From Lautropia sp. (lineage in GTDB: Bacteria > Pseudomonadota > Gammaproteobacteria > Burkholderiales > Burkholderiaceae_E): a stretch of 64,000 bases of DNA. Positions 10,004 through 19,206 of the stretch are shown here, piece by piece. The stretch covers positions 310,001 to 374,000 of the forward strand of contig JAUNAC010000001.1 in NCBI GenBank assembly GCA_030527825.1. The letters are read 5' to 3'. A program made the translations under genes and the position numbers. How positions within the stretch are numbered: position 1 is the first letter of the stretch; each line of letters opens with the position of its first letter. The notes under the pieces were generated by a model. The model saw only the letters and a program-made list of their open reading frames with translations. It ran no database searches and was not told the origin of the DNA.

Positions 10004-10816
10004 ATGACACGTCCTTCCGGAAAGTCTACCGCCAGCAGTCGCGCTGATGTGGCGCTGGTCGAGCGCGGGCTGGTACGCTCACGCACACTGGCCCGGCGGC
10101 TGATCGAGGAAGGTGCCGTCCTGACCGATGGCCCAGGCGGAGAGGTGCCCGTTAACCGGGCCGCCCAATCCATCGCGCCCGGGCAACGGCTACGCCTCAT
10201 GCAGGCGGATGCCAGCCGTTTTGTCTCACGTGGCGGCCATAAACTCGAAGCTGCGTTGCGAACTGCCGGCATCGACTGCACGGGACTGGATGCGCTGGAT
10301 GTTGGCATGTCCACAGGCGGGTTTACCCACTGCCTGCTGCAACGGGGGGCGCGGCAGGTACTAGGCATCGAGGTTGGTCATAGTCAGCTCGATCCGTTGC
10401 TCACCGCGGATCCACGGGTACGTTGCCTGGAACATACACACATTCGTGATATCCGGCCATCCGATCTGCGGTTTCCGGATGGAAGCCATACACCAGACGG
10501 CGTACCCCTCATCGTTGTCGACCTTTCCTTCATTGCCGCCAGCCAGCAGCTCGGTCAACTGGCCTCGCTCGCCGCCCCCGGAGCGCGGCTGGTTTGCCTT
10601 ATCAAACCCCAGTTTGAACTCGGTCCACAAGCAAGGAACAAACAAGGTATCGTCCGAGCCTCCGCCGATCTGGAAGGGCTGCGCCAGAACATCATCCAGC
10701 GTGCCGCCCTGGCCGGCTGGCATGTCGATGACTGGCAGCGCTGCGCACTCACGGGAGGAGACGGCAACCAGGAATATTTTCTCATCGCCACCCGCACATA
10801 TCCGCAACCGTCATGA
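10004..10816 (+). CDS. tlyA: TlyA family rRNA methyltransferase (hemolysin A family)
   Basis: Probable SAM-dependent 2'-O-ribose methyltransferase of rRNA. Domains in order: an S4 RNA-binding domain (about residues 10-75, ending in FVSRGGHKLEAAL) and an FtsJ-type Rossmann fold with motif I DVGMSTGGFTHC (about residues 98-109) and the following LVCLIKPQFELG segment. Its length, 270 residues, fits the family. The hemolysin name is historical; known members methylate 16S/23S rRNA. It overlaps metF by 4 bases (ATGA), so the two are translationally coupled, and it sits in a cluster of SAM-cycle genes. Confidence 0.88.
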   Translation: MTRPSGKSTASSRADVALVERGLVRSRTLARRLIEEGAVLTDGPGGEVPVNRAAQSIAPGQRLRLMQADASRFVSRGGHKLEAALRTAGIDCTGLDALDVGMSTGGFTHCLLQRGARQVLGIEVGHSQLDPLLTADPRVRCLEHTHIRDIRPSDLRFPDGSHTPDGVPLIVVDLSFIAASQQLGQLASLAAPGARLVCLIKPQFELGPQARNKQGIVRASADLEGLRQNIIQRAALAGWHVDDWQRCALTGGDGNQEYFLIATRTYPQPS

Positions 10817-11694
10817 CCACACATTCCCCGCATGCAGGCGCGGCAAGCCGCACACCACCCGCCGCGCATGATTTCTCCCTCAGTTTCGAATTCTTCCCGC
10901 CCAATACCGATGCAGGAGCACAGAAGCTGATGGATACCCATCAGCTTCTGTGCTCTGTTCAACCCGACTATTTCAGTGTGACCTTTGGCGCCGGCGGCAG
11001 CACGCAGACCCGTACTACTGAAACCGTCAAACATCTGGCTGCTGCCGGATCGCAGGTAGCCCCCCATTTGACCTGCATCGGCGCAACCCGCGATAACATC
11101 TGCACACTGCTCGACAGCTACCGTGCCCAAGGTGTGCGCCGGCTGGTGGCCCTACGCGGCGACCTGCCTTCTGGCATGATGGGCCTGGGAGATTTCCATC
11201 ATGCTGCCGACCTTGTCCGCTTTGTGCGCGAACACAGTGGCGACTGGTTCACCATCGAAGTGGCCGCTTATCCTGAAACTCATCCGCAGGCTGTCTCGCC
11301 AGAGACAGATCTGCAACACTTCACCCGGAAGATGGCTGCGGGTGCCGATGCCGCCATCACCCAGTATTTCTACAACGCGGATGCCTACTTCGATTTTGTC
11401 GAGCGCGCCCGGGCAGCAGGTGTCACGGCACCCATCGTGCCCGGCATCATGCCGATATTGAATTACACCCAGCTAGCCCGCTTTTCCGACAACTGCGGCG
11501 CTGAAATTCCTCGCTGGATACGGCTACGTCTGGCCGCCTTTCACGATGATCTGGATGCGCTGCGCGCATTTGGCCACGATGTCGTCGTCCAGCTCTGCGA
11601 ACGGCTGCTGGCCGGCGGCGCCCCGGGATTGCATTTCTATACCATGAACCAGGCGACCCCCTGCCTCGCCATCTGCCAGGCACTTGGGCGCTGA
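10813..11694 (+). CDS. metF: 5,10-methylenetetrahydrofolate reductase
   Basis: FAD enzyme that reduces methylene-THF to methyl-THF for methionine synthesis. It shows the family N-terminus FSLSFEFFPPNT, the flavin-contact segment SVTFGAGGSTQ and the LRGDLP loop. Its 293 residues are typical. It follows tlyA with a 4-base overlap and completes a locus that makes, uses and recycles the methyl group. Codons about 35-48 contain a perfect 18-bp inverted repeat (see separate entry), which may affect expression of this gene. Confidence 0.95.
   Translation: MTTHSPHAGAASRTPPAAHDFSLSFEFFPPNTDAGAQKLMDTHQLLCSVQPDYFSVTFGAGGSTQTRTTETVKHLAAAGSQVAPHLTCIGATRDNICTLLDSYRAQGVRRLVALRGDLPSGMMGLGDFHHAADLVRFVREHSGDWFTIEVAAYPETHPQAVSPETDLQHFTRKMAAGADAAITQYFYNADAYFDFVERARAAGVTAPIVPGIMPILNYTQLARFSDNCGAEIPRWIRLRLAAFHDDLDALRAFGHDVVVQLCERLLAGGAPGLHFYTMNQATPCLAICQALGR
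10916..10955 (+). repeat. perfect 18-bp inverted repeat inside metF
   Basis: Positions 10916-10933 and 10938-10955 are exact reverse complements, separated by the 4-base loop ATAC. The arms read through metF codons about 35-48 without disrupting the frame. An mRNA hairpin of this strength near the 5' end of a gene is unusual. No T-run follows, so it is not a simple terminator. Confidence 0.9.
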
Positions 11695-11721
11695 TCCCCG
11701 TCGTTTCGCAGCAAACCACCA

Positions 11722-11743
11722 GGCGGTACCCTGAGGTGCCGCC
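11722..11743 (+). terminator. terminator-like hairpin after metF
   Basis: Nine-bp stem GGCGGTACC / GGTGCCGCC with one G-T wobble and loop CTGA, 28 bases after the metF stop. A pyrimidine-rich stretch follows but no uninterrupted T-run. It probably ends the ahcY-tlyA-metF transcripts. Confidence 0.45.
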
Positions 11744-11924
11744 CTGTCTGTTTCTCCCTGATCAGTGCGACAGCCCGTGCGCCGCCCGTCAGCCCCTATC
11801 TGCCGACGCGATCCTGCAAATACGCCAGCCCGGGCAGCACCGTTAAGATGATCCTCCCGACCCCCATTGGGAACCGCAGTTGCAGCCCTTCCCTGTGAAG
11901 GACAGTCAACCTGGAGCATCTCTC

Positions 11925-13691
11925 TTGTCCACCGTAGTCGATCAGACGATTCCGGCCACTCCGCCCATGACGGCCAACCGCCGCTATCGGATTGCCGTTC
12001 AGGATCTCCGACTGAACATGTTCGTCGTAGAACTGGATAGGCCATGGCTTGACACACCTTTTCTTTTACAGGGTTTCCTGATTGACGATCAGGTCGAACT
12101 GGACACGCTGGTGCGATATTGCAACTACGTCTATGTCGACCTGGAGCTGTCCTCACCCAGTGTGGCCATGGATATCCGGGTGGCAGATGCCAATTTCGGG
12201 CGACTGGCAGCATCCACCTGCCCCCTGCCGGCCGCTGCAATCGTACATGAACCAACGGCCTCCCCGGTCGCTACCACCGTTATACATGCAGCCCCGCGTG
12301 GGCCATCCAGCGTGCCAATTGGGTCCATGCGCGCGGAGCTGCAAAAACGCCGCTCCCAGACGCCTGCACCAGGCAGATCACGCCAGACTGACGAGCCCAA
12401 AACCCGCATTCTCGGTGCAGCCGCACCACGGCCCGCCCGGCGTTACAAACCACGAAACGACGCCAATGTTTCGCGGGAAACGCGCCAGCGATTCCGGAAG
12501 ATGGTCAAGCAAACGGCCAGCGCCAGCACCGACAACGAGCAGGGCATGCTGGAGCGCATGCTGTCCTGGATCGCCGACTATCTGGCCCAGAACCGGGAAC
12601 TGGAGCGCCGTGCCAAGACTATCCGGCAACTCCCCGAGCTGAAAAACAGCGGGATCAAACTGACCCGCTATGACATCCGTCGCCCGATGGCGGCGGAACT
12701 GCCTCGTGCGCGCAACGCCTTCAGATCCAGCGAAAACGCGCTCAACGAGCTGATCGATGATATCCGGCACGGCAACACCCTCAACATCGATGCCGTCGCT
12801 GGTGCCGTCGACAGCATGGTCGACAGCGTCCTCGACAATCCCGACGCCATGATGTGGATCGCACGACTTCGTGAAGAAGATATCCAGGTCTACCACCATG
12901 GTGTGCGCGTCGCTCTCTACCTGGTTGCATTGGGCCGACATCTCGGCTTCCCGCGGCACGAACTCGGCTACCTGGGCCAGATCGGCATGCTGGCCGATGT
13001 CGGCAAGACCAAAATTCCACGCTCCCTGCTCGAAAAACCCGGTCTACTGTCCGCTGCAGAATTCGGACTGGTCAAGGAGCACGTCAACCTGTCGCTGCAC
13101 ATCCTCAACAGCGGCCCCCCCCTGCCCCCCCAGGTACTGCAGGGCATCAGCCAACACCATGAGCGCATCGATGGATCCGGCTACCCCAACCAGCTGAAAG
13201 GGGACAAGATCAGTATCTACGGCAAGATGGCGGCGATCGCGGACTCCTTTGCAGCCCTGATCACCCCACGCCCCTATGCCAAGGCAAACGCCCCGCAAGA
13301 CGCGCTCATGAGTCTGTACGAATGGAGCGGCACTTCGTTTCATGAGCCCCTGGTGGAGCAATTCGTGCAGGCGATCGGGGTCTTCCCGGTTGGCAGCCTG
13401 GTGGAGCTGTCCAGCGGTGAAGTGGCAGTTGTAGTCGCCCACAACCGTGTGCGTCGCCTGGAGCCACGCGTCCTGGTGCTCTCCCATGCGGACAAAAGCC
13501 CGCTGGACGCGCCCATTGAACGCGACCTTTACCAGGAATCCAAAAACTCCAGAAAACGGCAGAAACCGTCCCTGCGCATCGTGCGGGGCCTTGCTGCCGG
13601 CGCCCACGGTTTCAATCTGCAGAACTACTATCTCGACGAGGCACCGACCCAGCATGGAAGCACCGCTCAATCAGCGCCTGACGCCCAATGA
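11925..13691 (+). CDS. HD-GYP domain protein with degenerate HD motif
   Basis: Cyclic-di-GMP phosphodiesterase-like protein. The N-terminal part (about residues 20-80) resembles DUF3391, usual in front of HD-GYP. A variable basic linker follows, and then the HD-GYP domain (about residues 310-500). The GYP part is intact as HHERIDGSGYP, but the HD pair reads LADVGKTKIP, with alanine (A357) in place of the metal-binding histidine. It may therefore be a c-di-GMP sensor rather than an enzyme, unless the metal site tolerates the change. I chose the TTG at 11925 because GGAG lies 8 bases upstream. A TTG at 11880 and an ATG at 11967 are alternatives. It overlaps the following EAL gene by 38 bases. 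Confidence 0.85.
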   Translation: MSTVVDQTIPATPPMTANRRYRIAVQDLRLNMFVVELDRPWLDTPFLLQGFLIDDQVELDTLVRYCNYVYVDLELSSPSVAMDIRVADANFGRLAASTCPLPAAAIVHEPTASPVATTVIHAAPRGPSSVPIGSMRAELQKRRSQTPAPGRSRQTDEPKTRILGAAAPRPARRYKPRNDANVSRETRQRFRKMVKQTASASTDNEQGMLERMLSWIADYLAQNRELERRAKTIRQLPELKNSGIKLTRYDIRRPMAAELPRARNAFRSSENALNELIDDIRHGNTLNIDAVAGAVDSMVDSVLDNPDAMMWIARLREEDIQVYHHGVRVALYLVALGRHLGFPRHELGYLGQIGMLADVGKTKIPRSLLEKPGLLSAAEFGLVKEHVNLSLHILNSGPPLPPQVLQGISQHHERIDGSGYPNQLKGDKISIYGKMAAIADSFAALITPRPYAKANAPQDALMSLYEWSGTSFHEPLVEQFVQAIGVFPVGSLVELSSGEVAVVVAHNRVRRLEPRVLVLSHADKSPLDAPIERDLYQESKNSRKRQKPSLRIVRGLAAGAHGFNLQNYYLDEAPTQHGSTAQSAPDAQ

Positions 13692-15033
13692 ACTGCTGGC
13701 CTACGGCCAACAACTACTCTGTCACAAGGCAGCTTATCAGCCACTTCTGCTCACGATCGGCCTGAACCGCTCTGATCAGCTGCAGGCACTGGCCCGCGAT
13801 CCGCATGCCAATCTGGTGCTGGGAGAGATCATCGGCCGCATCAGCAAACGCCTGCGCGCCCAGGATCGGGTCGCCACCGCGGCCTTTGACGAGATCTGGA
13901 TCCTCATTGCCAACGTACCCAACGAAGCCGTGGCTACCACCATAGCAACAGCTTTCCGTGAGGCCCTGTACGTCCCCATCCACATTCCGCTGCAAAATGC
14001 GCAGACGCTCACGGCGCAGCTACAGCCCATCATCGGTGGTGCCTGGAGCCGCAGCCATACCGTCAGCATCGGCGGGCTGCTGCAAGGCGCCTGGGATGCC
14101 CGGCAACTGGCCGCTGAACGTGAAGAGCGTCTGCTGGTGGAATGCATCGGTGCCGATGACAACGCCGCCCGCATGGCCGAGATCGAAACCGCCCTGCGCC
14201 GTCACCTGTTCAGCAATGATCTCGAAGTGCACTTCCAGCCCCAAATTGATCTGGCCACCAACCAGTGTCATGCCGCCGAAGCATTGATCCGCTGGCCGCG
14301 GAACCATCCCCTGCAGGTCAGCCCCGCCATGATCGCCTCCATCTGCGATGACCGGGGCATGATCGGCCAGCTGACCCAGTTTGTCATCAATACCGTGCTG
14401 CGCCAGCAAATGCTCTGGCAGGCTCAGGGCATCGACCTGAGCATCGGCATCAATCTGTCGGCCAAGACGGCCAATGACCCCGGGTTCGCCGCCCAGGTAG
14501 CCCAGGCATGCGAAACCTGGAGCCTGTCACCCACTCGGCTACTCTTCGAGCTGACCGAAGACTCGATCGTGCGCAACGAACGGGCCACGATCGAATGCAT
14601 GCACGCGCTGCGCAACATTGGCTGCGAGCTGTCCATCGACGACTTCGGCACCGGCTATTCGTCATTTGCATACCTGCGCCAGTTCCCGGTACACGAGCTC
14701 AAGCTCGACCGCGTGTTCATCCAGAACCTGGTAGCCGACCGGGGCGACCAGCAGATCGTCAAGGCACTGATCGATCTGGCCCATGCCTTCGACCTGCGCG
14801 CGCTGGCCGAAGGGGTCGACGATCCTGCCGCCGTCCACATGCTGCGCGAATTCGGCTGTGACCGCGTCCAGGGCTTTCTGTATGCCCGCGCCCTGCCCGC
14901 CGACCAGCTCATCGACTGGATCCAGCGCTTCAATCAGGGCGAGGCCATGGCCACCATGCAACGGGACGGCGTCAGCAGCATCGACAGCGGCCTGTCCCAG
15001 ACATTGATCATGAACGACGCCGTCTCCGCCTGA
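13654..15033 (+). CDS. EAL domain c-di-GMP phosphodiesterase with degenerate GGDEF
   Basis: Probable c-di-GMP phosphodiesterase. The C-terminal EAL domain has the expected catalytic set: EALIRW, the asparagine in INLSAK, the glutamate in FELTEDS, DDFGTGYSSF, the lysine in LKLDRVF, the glutamate in ALAEGVD and the glutamine in VQGFLYA. The N-terminal half looks like a GGDEF domain whose signature has decayed to AFDEI, so it is unlikely to make c-di-GMP and may bind GTP as a regulator. The start ATG at 13654 lies inside the HD-GYP gene (38-base overlap), so the two are probably translated together and act in one signalling unit. No membrane segments or other sensor domain are visible. The 3' end overlaps fau on the opposite strand by 100 bases. 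Confidence 0.9.
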   Translation: MEAPLNQRLTPNELLAYGQQLLCHKAAYQPLLLTIGLNRSDQLQALARDPHANLVLGEIIGRISKRLRAQDRVATAAFDEIWILIANVPNEAVATTIATAFREALYVPIHIPLQNAQTLTAQLQPIIGGAWSRSHTVSIGGLLQGAWDARQLAAEREERLLVECIGADDNAARMAEIETALRRHLFSNDLEVHFQPQIDLATNQCHAAEALIRWPRNHPLQVSPAMIASICDDRGMIGQLTQFVINTVLRQQMLWQAQGIDLSIGINLSAKTANDPGFAAQVAQACETWSLSPTRLLFELTEDSIVRNERATIECMHALRNIGCELSIDDFGTGYSSFAYLRQFPVHELKLDRVFIQNLVADRGDQQIVKALIDLAHAFDLRALAEGVDDPAAVHMLREFGCDRVQGFLYARALPADQLIDWIQRFNQGEAMATMQRDGVSSIDSGLSQTLIMNDAVSA

Positions 15034-15524
15034 TCGTAGGCCACCCCGATACTGCGATACGCATGCGCGGCCAATGTCCGGTCATAGAAGCCTCCGCCGT
15101 ACCCCAGACGGTACGGACGGCCTTCCTGTATCGAAAAGCCGACACAGGGGATGACCAGAACATCCGGCACCACCATCTCGCCCGTTTCGGGTACCGACAC
15201 GCCAAATGGCCCGGTTCGCAGCGCCACGCTGGCGTCCCAGATACGGAACAGCAATGGCTGATCGCGGCCAGCGACCACCGGCAATGCCAGCCGGCGTCCC
15301 TGCGCCCGCCAGTGTTCATAGCAGGCAGACAGATCCGGCTCTCCCTGAATCGGCGAATAAACGCCGATAGTGTCCGCGGTCTGCAACGGATCAGCCTGCA
15401 ACAACTGCTGGCACAGTAACGTGTCGGACTGCGCCCGCTCGGCATCCGACAGCCCCGCACGCAGGGCCAACAACTGCCCGCGCAACGTCTTGCGTGCTAT
15501 GCTGGATTCAGAAGGTTTGTCCAC
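14934..15524 (-). CDS. fau: 5-formyltetrahydrofolate cyclo-ligase
   Basis: ATP-dependent conversion of 5-formyl-THF to 5,10-methenyl-THF, which returns the storage folate to one-carbon metabolism. Family signatures are YRLGYGGGFYDRTL (about residue 140) and the PVV...LLFR segment. Its 196 residues are typical. It begins with GTG at 15524, immediately back-to-back with the slt start at 15525, so each promoter must lie in the coding region of the other. The last 100 bases overlap the EAL gene convergently, and its C-terminal residues are less like the family there. Confidence 0.9.
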   Translation of the reverse strand: MDKPSESSIARKTLRGQLLALRAGLSDAERAQSDTLLCQQLLQADPLQTADTIGVYSPIQGEPDLSACYEHWRAQGRRLALPVVAGRDQPLLFRIWDASVALRTGPFGVSVPETGEMVVPDVLVIPCVGFSIQEGRPYRLGYGGGFYDRTLAAHAYRSIGVAYDQAETASFMINVWDRPLSMLLTPSRCMVAMASP

Positions 15525-17810
15525 ATGAAGATTCTAACCGCGGTACACGGCCAGATGCTGGCCCGCACGATCCTCAGCCTGTCGATCCTGGGCACCTTCT
15601 GCACCGTGCCGGCGCACGCCGCCCTTCCCGACAGCGCGCCGCTGTCTCTCGCCGAACCCCAGGCCGGCGCAGAAGAAGCCCCCCCCCTGCCACCAGCGGC
15701 ACCTGCCCCCAGCCTGGCCAGCGACCCTGCCACACTGGAAACCAGTGCCCTGCAACCCGGTGTTGCCAGCCTGCTGGCCCGTCTGCCCCCCACCATGGTC
15801 TACGTGCCCCCGGTGGTGAGCGACCCGGTGGACATGGCCATTCTGGCTGCACGCCGGGCCATGCAGGCCGGCAACCTGGCGGCATTTGACGCAGCGGCCA
15901 CCCTGGTGCCCCGCGGCCACGTCCTCTCCAGCTATCTGGATTACTGGCGCCTGCGCACCCGCCTGGTCAATCCCCAGCTCTCCCCGGCCGATTACCAGAC
16001 CGTCAGCGCCGATGCACGCGCCTATCTCAAACAATTTCCCGGTACGCTGACCGCGGATCTGCTGCGCCGGGACTGGATGCTGGCCGCTGGCCGCCGTGCA
16101 GACTGGGCCACCATTGACACACTCTACCCGCGCTGGGTACTCAAGGACGAAAGTGCACCGCGCTGTCTGGCCAGCCTGTCCACCCTGACCCAGCTGCACG
16201 AGCAACAGCGCCATCCCCCGCTGGCCAGCCTCCGGTACGCCACCAATCTGCTGCTGCAGCCGCAGGGACTCAACAGCAGCTGTCATGCCCTGCTGCAGGC
16301 GCTGGCCGACCAGAAACTGCTGGGCCCCGTCCAGCGCCAGCAACGCCTGAACCTGGCCCTGGAAATCAATAGCCCGGCCGATATCCGCCAGGCCGTAGCC
16401 CTGCTGCCGCTGCCACCGGATGAACAGAGTCTCGCCCTGGCCCTGAACCGGCCGGCAGCGCTGCTCGGACTGACCCAGCAGCCACCCCGGCAGAGCGCCC
16501 GCCGCCCCCACCGTCGCAAGGCAGCTCCCGCCCAACACTACCCGGCTCCAACACCGCTGCTCACCCGGATTGCCCTGGTTCGGCTGGCCCGCCAGGACCC
16601 CACCCAGGCTGCGCGGCTGATGCAGGCCGGACAGACCGCAAAAGGCCGCGCCCTGCGCCTCAGCAGCGCCGACCGGGCATTTGTCTGGTCACAGATCGCC
16701 GTGGCCGGCATGTTCCGGCTGGATCCAGCCGCACCGGCCTGGGCCGAACAGGCCCGCACCGCCCGCGTCAGCGATCACACCCGCGTCTGGCTGGCCCGGG
16801 CCGCCCTCGCCGAACAGGACTGGATCGCCCTGGAACGTATCCTCCGGGCCATGGATCCCGCTCTGCGCAACAGCCCGACCTGGACTTACTGGCACGGCCG
16901 CGCCCAGACCGCTTTGGGTCACCATAAACTGGCCAGACGTGCCTACCTGAGTCTGGCCCAACGCGGTGATTACTACGGCAAGCTGGCCCGGGAAGAGCTC
17001 GGTCAGAACCCACCTCCGCCCCCCGCCGCACCGCCCGTACGCGCGGCTCTGCTCCAGGCCCTCGACATCGACAGCGGCATCCGTCAGGCCATGGCCCTGT
17101 ACGCGCTGGGCCTGCGTGGCGAAGGCAACCGTGAATGGAACTTCCAGATGCGCGGCCGCAGCGATGAGCAGCTCCGTGCCGCAGCCACCTGGGCTGCCCG
17201 GCGCGGCCTGCTGGATCGCGCCATCAATACCGATGAACGCATCCTCACCAGTCCTCCCGATTACCAGCTGCGCTTTCCCACGCCCTTTGCGGCACAGCTT
17301 CTGAGCATTGCCAACCAGCAGGCCGTGGATCCCGCCTGGGTTTACGGTCTGATTCGCCAGGAATCCCGCTTCGTCATGCAGGCCCGCTCACAGGTGGGCG
17401 CCGCGGGCCTGATGCAGATCATGCCGGACACGGCACGCTGGGTCGCCCGACAACTGGGCAACACCGCCTACCGTCCCGGCCAGATTGACGATCTGTCCAC
17501 CAACATCACCTTCGGCACCTATTACCTGAAACGCGCACTGGACGACCTGAGCGGCTCCCCCGTGCTGGCAACCGCCGGCTACAACGCCGGCCCGCGCCGC
17601 GCCCACGCCTGGCGCGCCAGCCTCAGGCGGCCCATGGAAGGCGCTCTCTTTACCGAACTCATCCCGTACACCGAAACCCGCCATTACGTAAAAGCCGTCC
17701 TGTCCAATACCGTGGATTACGCCACCCTGTTTTCGGGGCAGCCACAATCACTGAAATCGTGGCTGTCCACCATCACCCCGCAGGCCATGGGCGTGGCACA
17801 GATCCCCTGA
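15525..17810 (+). CDS. slt: soluble lytic murein transglycosylase
   Basis: Periplasmic enzyme that cleaves peptidoglycan glycan strands with formation of 1,6-anhydromuramic acid. An N-terminal signal peptide (about residues 1-32, cut after VPAHA) precedes a long helical superhelix domain (residues about 80-560) and a C-terminal SLT domain. The SLT domain carries the catalytic glutamate E613 in RQESRF, the GAAGLMQIMP motif and NITFGTYYL. At 761 residues it is longer than E. coli Slt (about 645), mostly from Ala/Pro-rich N-terminal sequence. An AGAAGG site precedes the ATG. Downstream cca follows in the same direction after 80 bases. Confidence 0.93.
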   Translation: MKILTAVHGQMLARTILSLSILGTFCTVPAHAALPDSAPLSLAEPQAGAEEAPPLPPAAPAPSLASDPATLETSALQPGVASLLARLPPTMVYVPPVVSDPVDMAILAARRAMQAGNLAAFDAAATLVPRGHVLSSYLDYWRLRTRLVNPQLSPADYQTVSADARAYLKQFPGTLTADLLRRDWMLAAGRRADWATIDTLYPRWVLKDESAPRCLASLSTLTQLHEQQRHPPLASLRYATNLLLQPQGLNSSCHALLQALADQKLLGPVQRQQRLNLALEINSPADIRQAVALLPLPPDEQSLALALNRPAALLGLTQQPPRQSARRPHRRKAAPAQHYPAPTPLLTRIALVRLARQDPTQAARLMQAGQTAKGRALRLSSADRAFVWSQIAVAGMFRLDPAAPAWAEQARTARVSDHTRVWLARAALAEQDWIALERILRAMDPALRNSPTWTYWHGRAQTALGHHKLARRAYLSLAQRGDYYGKLAREELGQNPPPPPAAPPVRAALLQALDIDSGIRQAMALYALGLRGEGNREWNFQMRGRSDEQLRAAATWAARRGLLDRAINTDERILTSPPDYQLRFPTPFAAQLLSIANQQAVDPAWVYGLIRQESRFVMQARSQVGAAGLMQIMPDTARWVARQLGNTAYRPGQIDDLSTNITFGTYYLKRALDDLSGSPVLATAGYNAGPRRAHAWRASLRRPMEGALFTELIPYTETRHYVKAVLSNTVDYATLFSGQPQSLKSWLSTITPQAMGVAQIP

Positions 17811-17890
17811 TGCATCCACCGGGCGCCGAGGATCTGCGCCAGCCCGTCAGGTCGGGTTAGCATGGCTGCCTCCCTCACCGGACGACAGAC

Positions 17891-19108
17891 ATGACCAGGC
17901 CCGACGCTCTCCCCGCTTCCCCACAGACCTTCCGCGTTGGCGGCTCCATACGCGATGAGCTGCTGGGACTCCCCTCGGGCGACCGCGACTGGGTCGTGGT
18001 GGGCGCCACACCGGAGCAGATGCTGGCCAGGGGCTTCAAGGCCGTCGGCAAGGACTTTCCCGTCTTCCTTCACCCGCAGACGCACGAGGAATACGCACTG
18101 GCGCGTACCGAGCGCAAGACCGCACCCGGCTACAAGGGCTTTTCCGTCCACTTCTCACCCGACGTCACACTGGAGGAAGACCTGCAGCGGCGCGACCTCA
18201 CCATCAACGCCATCGCGTCTGCCACTGACGGCCGCCTCATCGACCCCTTCCATGGGCAAGCCGACATCCAGGCCCGCATCTTCCGCCACATCAGCCCTGC
18301 CTTCCGCGAAGACCCCGTGCGCATCCTGCGCCTGGCACGTTTTGCCGCCCGCTTTCCCGATTTCACCATCGCTCCCGAAACCATCACGCTGATGCGCGAC
18401 ATGAGTGCCGCCGGCGAAGTCCATGCCCTGGTTGCCGAGCGCGTCTGGCAGGAAATTTCCCGGGGCCTGATGAGCGCGCGCCCCTCCCGCATGCTGCAGG
18501 CCCTGGCCAGCGCCCACGCCCTGCCCATCCTCATCCCGGGATTGCCCTCCCCCGACAGCCAGCCCGACTGGCTGGCCGCCCTGGACGCCAGCGCTGCCGC
18601 CGGCGACCCACTGCCCGTACGCTTTGCCCTGCTCATGGCCGGCCTGAACATCTCTGCCGCCAGCACCAGCAGCAGTGACGCACAGCAACGGGTACTACAG
18701 CAGGCCCGGGCACTGCGTGCTTCCAACGACTGCACTGACACTGCCTGCCGATTGGCCGCCGAGATACCGGGCGCCATGCCACAGTCCGCACAGCAATGGT
18801 TTCAGGACCCCGACCGGCAAAAGCCCGCCGGACTCATCGCCCTCTTCAACCGGCATGATGCCTGGCGCCGGCCCGAACGACTCAGCCAGATGCTCACCGC
18901 TGCCCAACGGCTGGCCTGCGCTTCCGGTCAGACCGCCGCGGACGACACCGTACATATCTGTCAGCGCATGGAGCAGGCGCTGGCCGCAGCCAACCGCGTC
19001 AATACCGGCGACATTGCCCGCCAGCACCAGCGCGACCCTGCCCGGATCCGCCAGGCCATTGATGCGGCACGGGAAGCCGCCATTGCCCAGGATCTGGCCA
19101 GTACCTGA
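17891..19108 (+). CDS. cca: CCA tRNA nucleotidyltransferase
   Basis: Adds or repairs the 3' CCA end of tRNA from CTP and ATP. The N-terminal nucleotidyltransferase signature is clear: FRVGGSIRDELLG, then the metal-binding D31 and D33 in SGDRDWVVVG, RRDLTINAIA, and the neck FREDPVRILRLARF. The C-terminal HD phosphohydrolase typical of E. coli-type Cca is not recognisable; where a buried LLHDLGK-like motif is expected the sequence reads LLMAGLN. The protein (405 residues) may keep only the nucleotidyltransferase activity. Confidence 0.92.
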   Translation: MTRPDALPASPQTFRVGGSIRDELLGLPSGDRDWVVVGATPEQMLARGFKAVGKDFPVFLHPQTHEEYALARTERKTAPGYKGFSVHFSPDVTLEEDLQRRDLTINAIASATDGRLIDPFHGQADIQARIFRHISPAFREDPVRILRLARFAARFPDFTIAPETITLMRDMSAAGEVHALVAERVWQEISRGLMSARPSRMLQALASAHALPILIPGLPSPDSQPDWLAALDASAAAGDPLPVRFALLMAGLNISAASTSSSDAQQRVLQQARALRASNDCTDTACRLAAEIPGAMPQSAQQWFQDPDRQKPAGLIALFNRHDAWRRPERLSQMLTAAQRLACASGQTAADDTVHICQRMEQALAAANRVNTGDIARQHQRDPARIRQAIDAAREAAIAQDLAST

Positions 19109-19175
19109 AAATCGCCTGACGCCCATTCGATGGGCCACCAGGCGTGAATCAGCAGACCCGCTACCCATCGAACGA

Positions 19176-19181
19176 TACAAT
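19176..19181 (+). promoter_or_regulatory. possible promoter of queCDE (-10 element)
   Basis: TACAAT placed 25 bases upstream of the preQ1 aptamer, followed by CCAG. There is no good -35. Position relative to the aptamer is the main support. A similar TACAATCCC occurs upstream of queH. Confidence 0.4.
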
Positions 19182-19206
19182 CCAGTCCGTTGGGGCCGCT
19201 CGCCCC

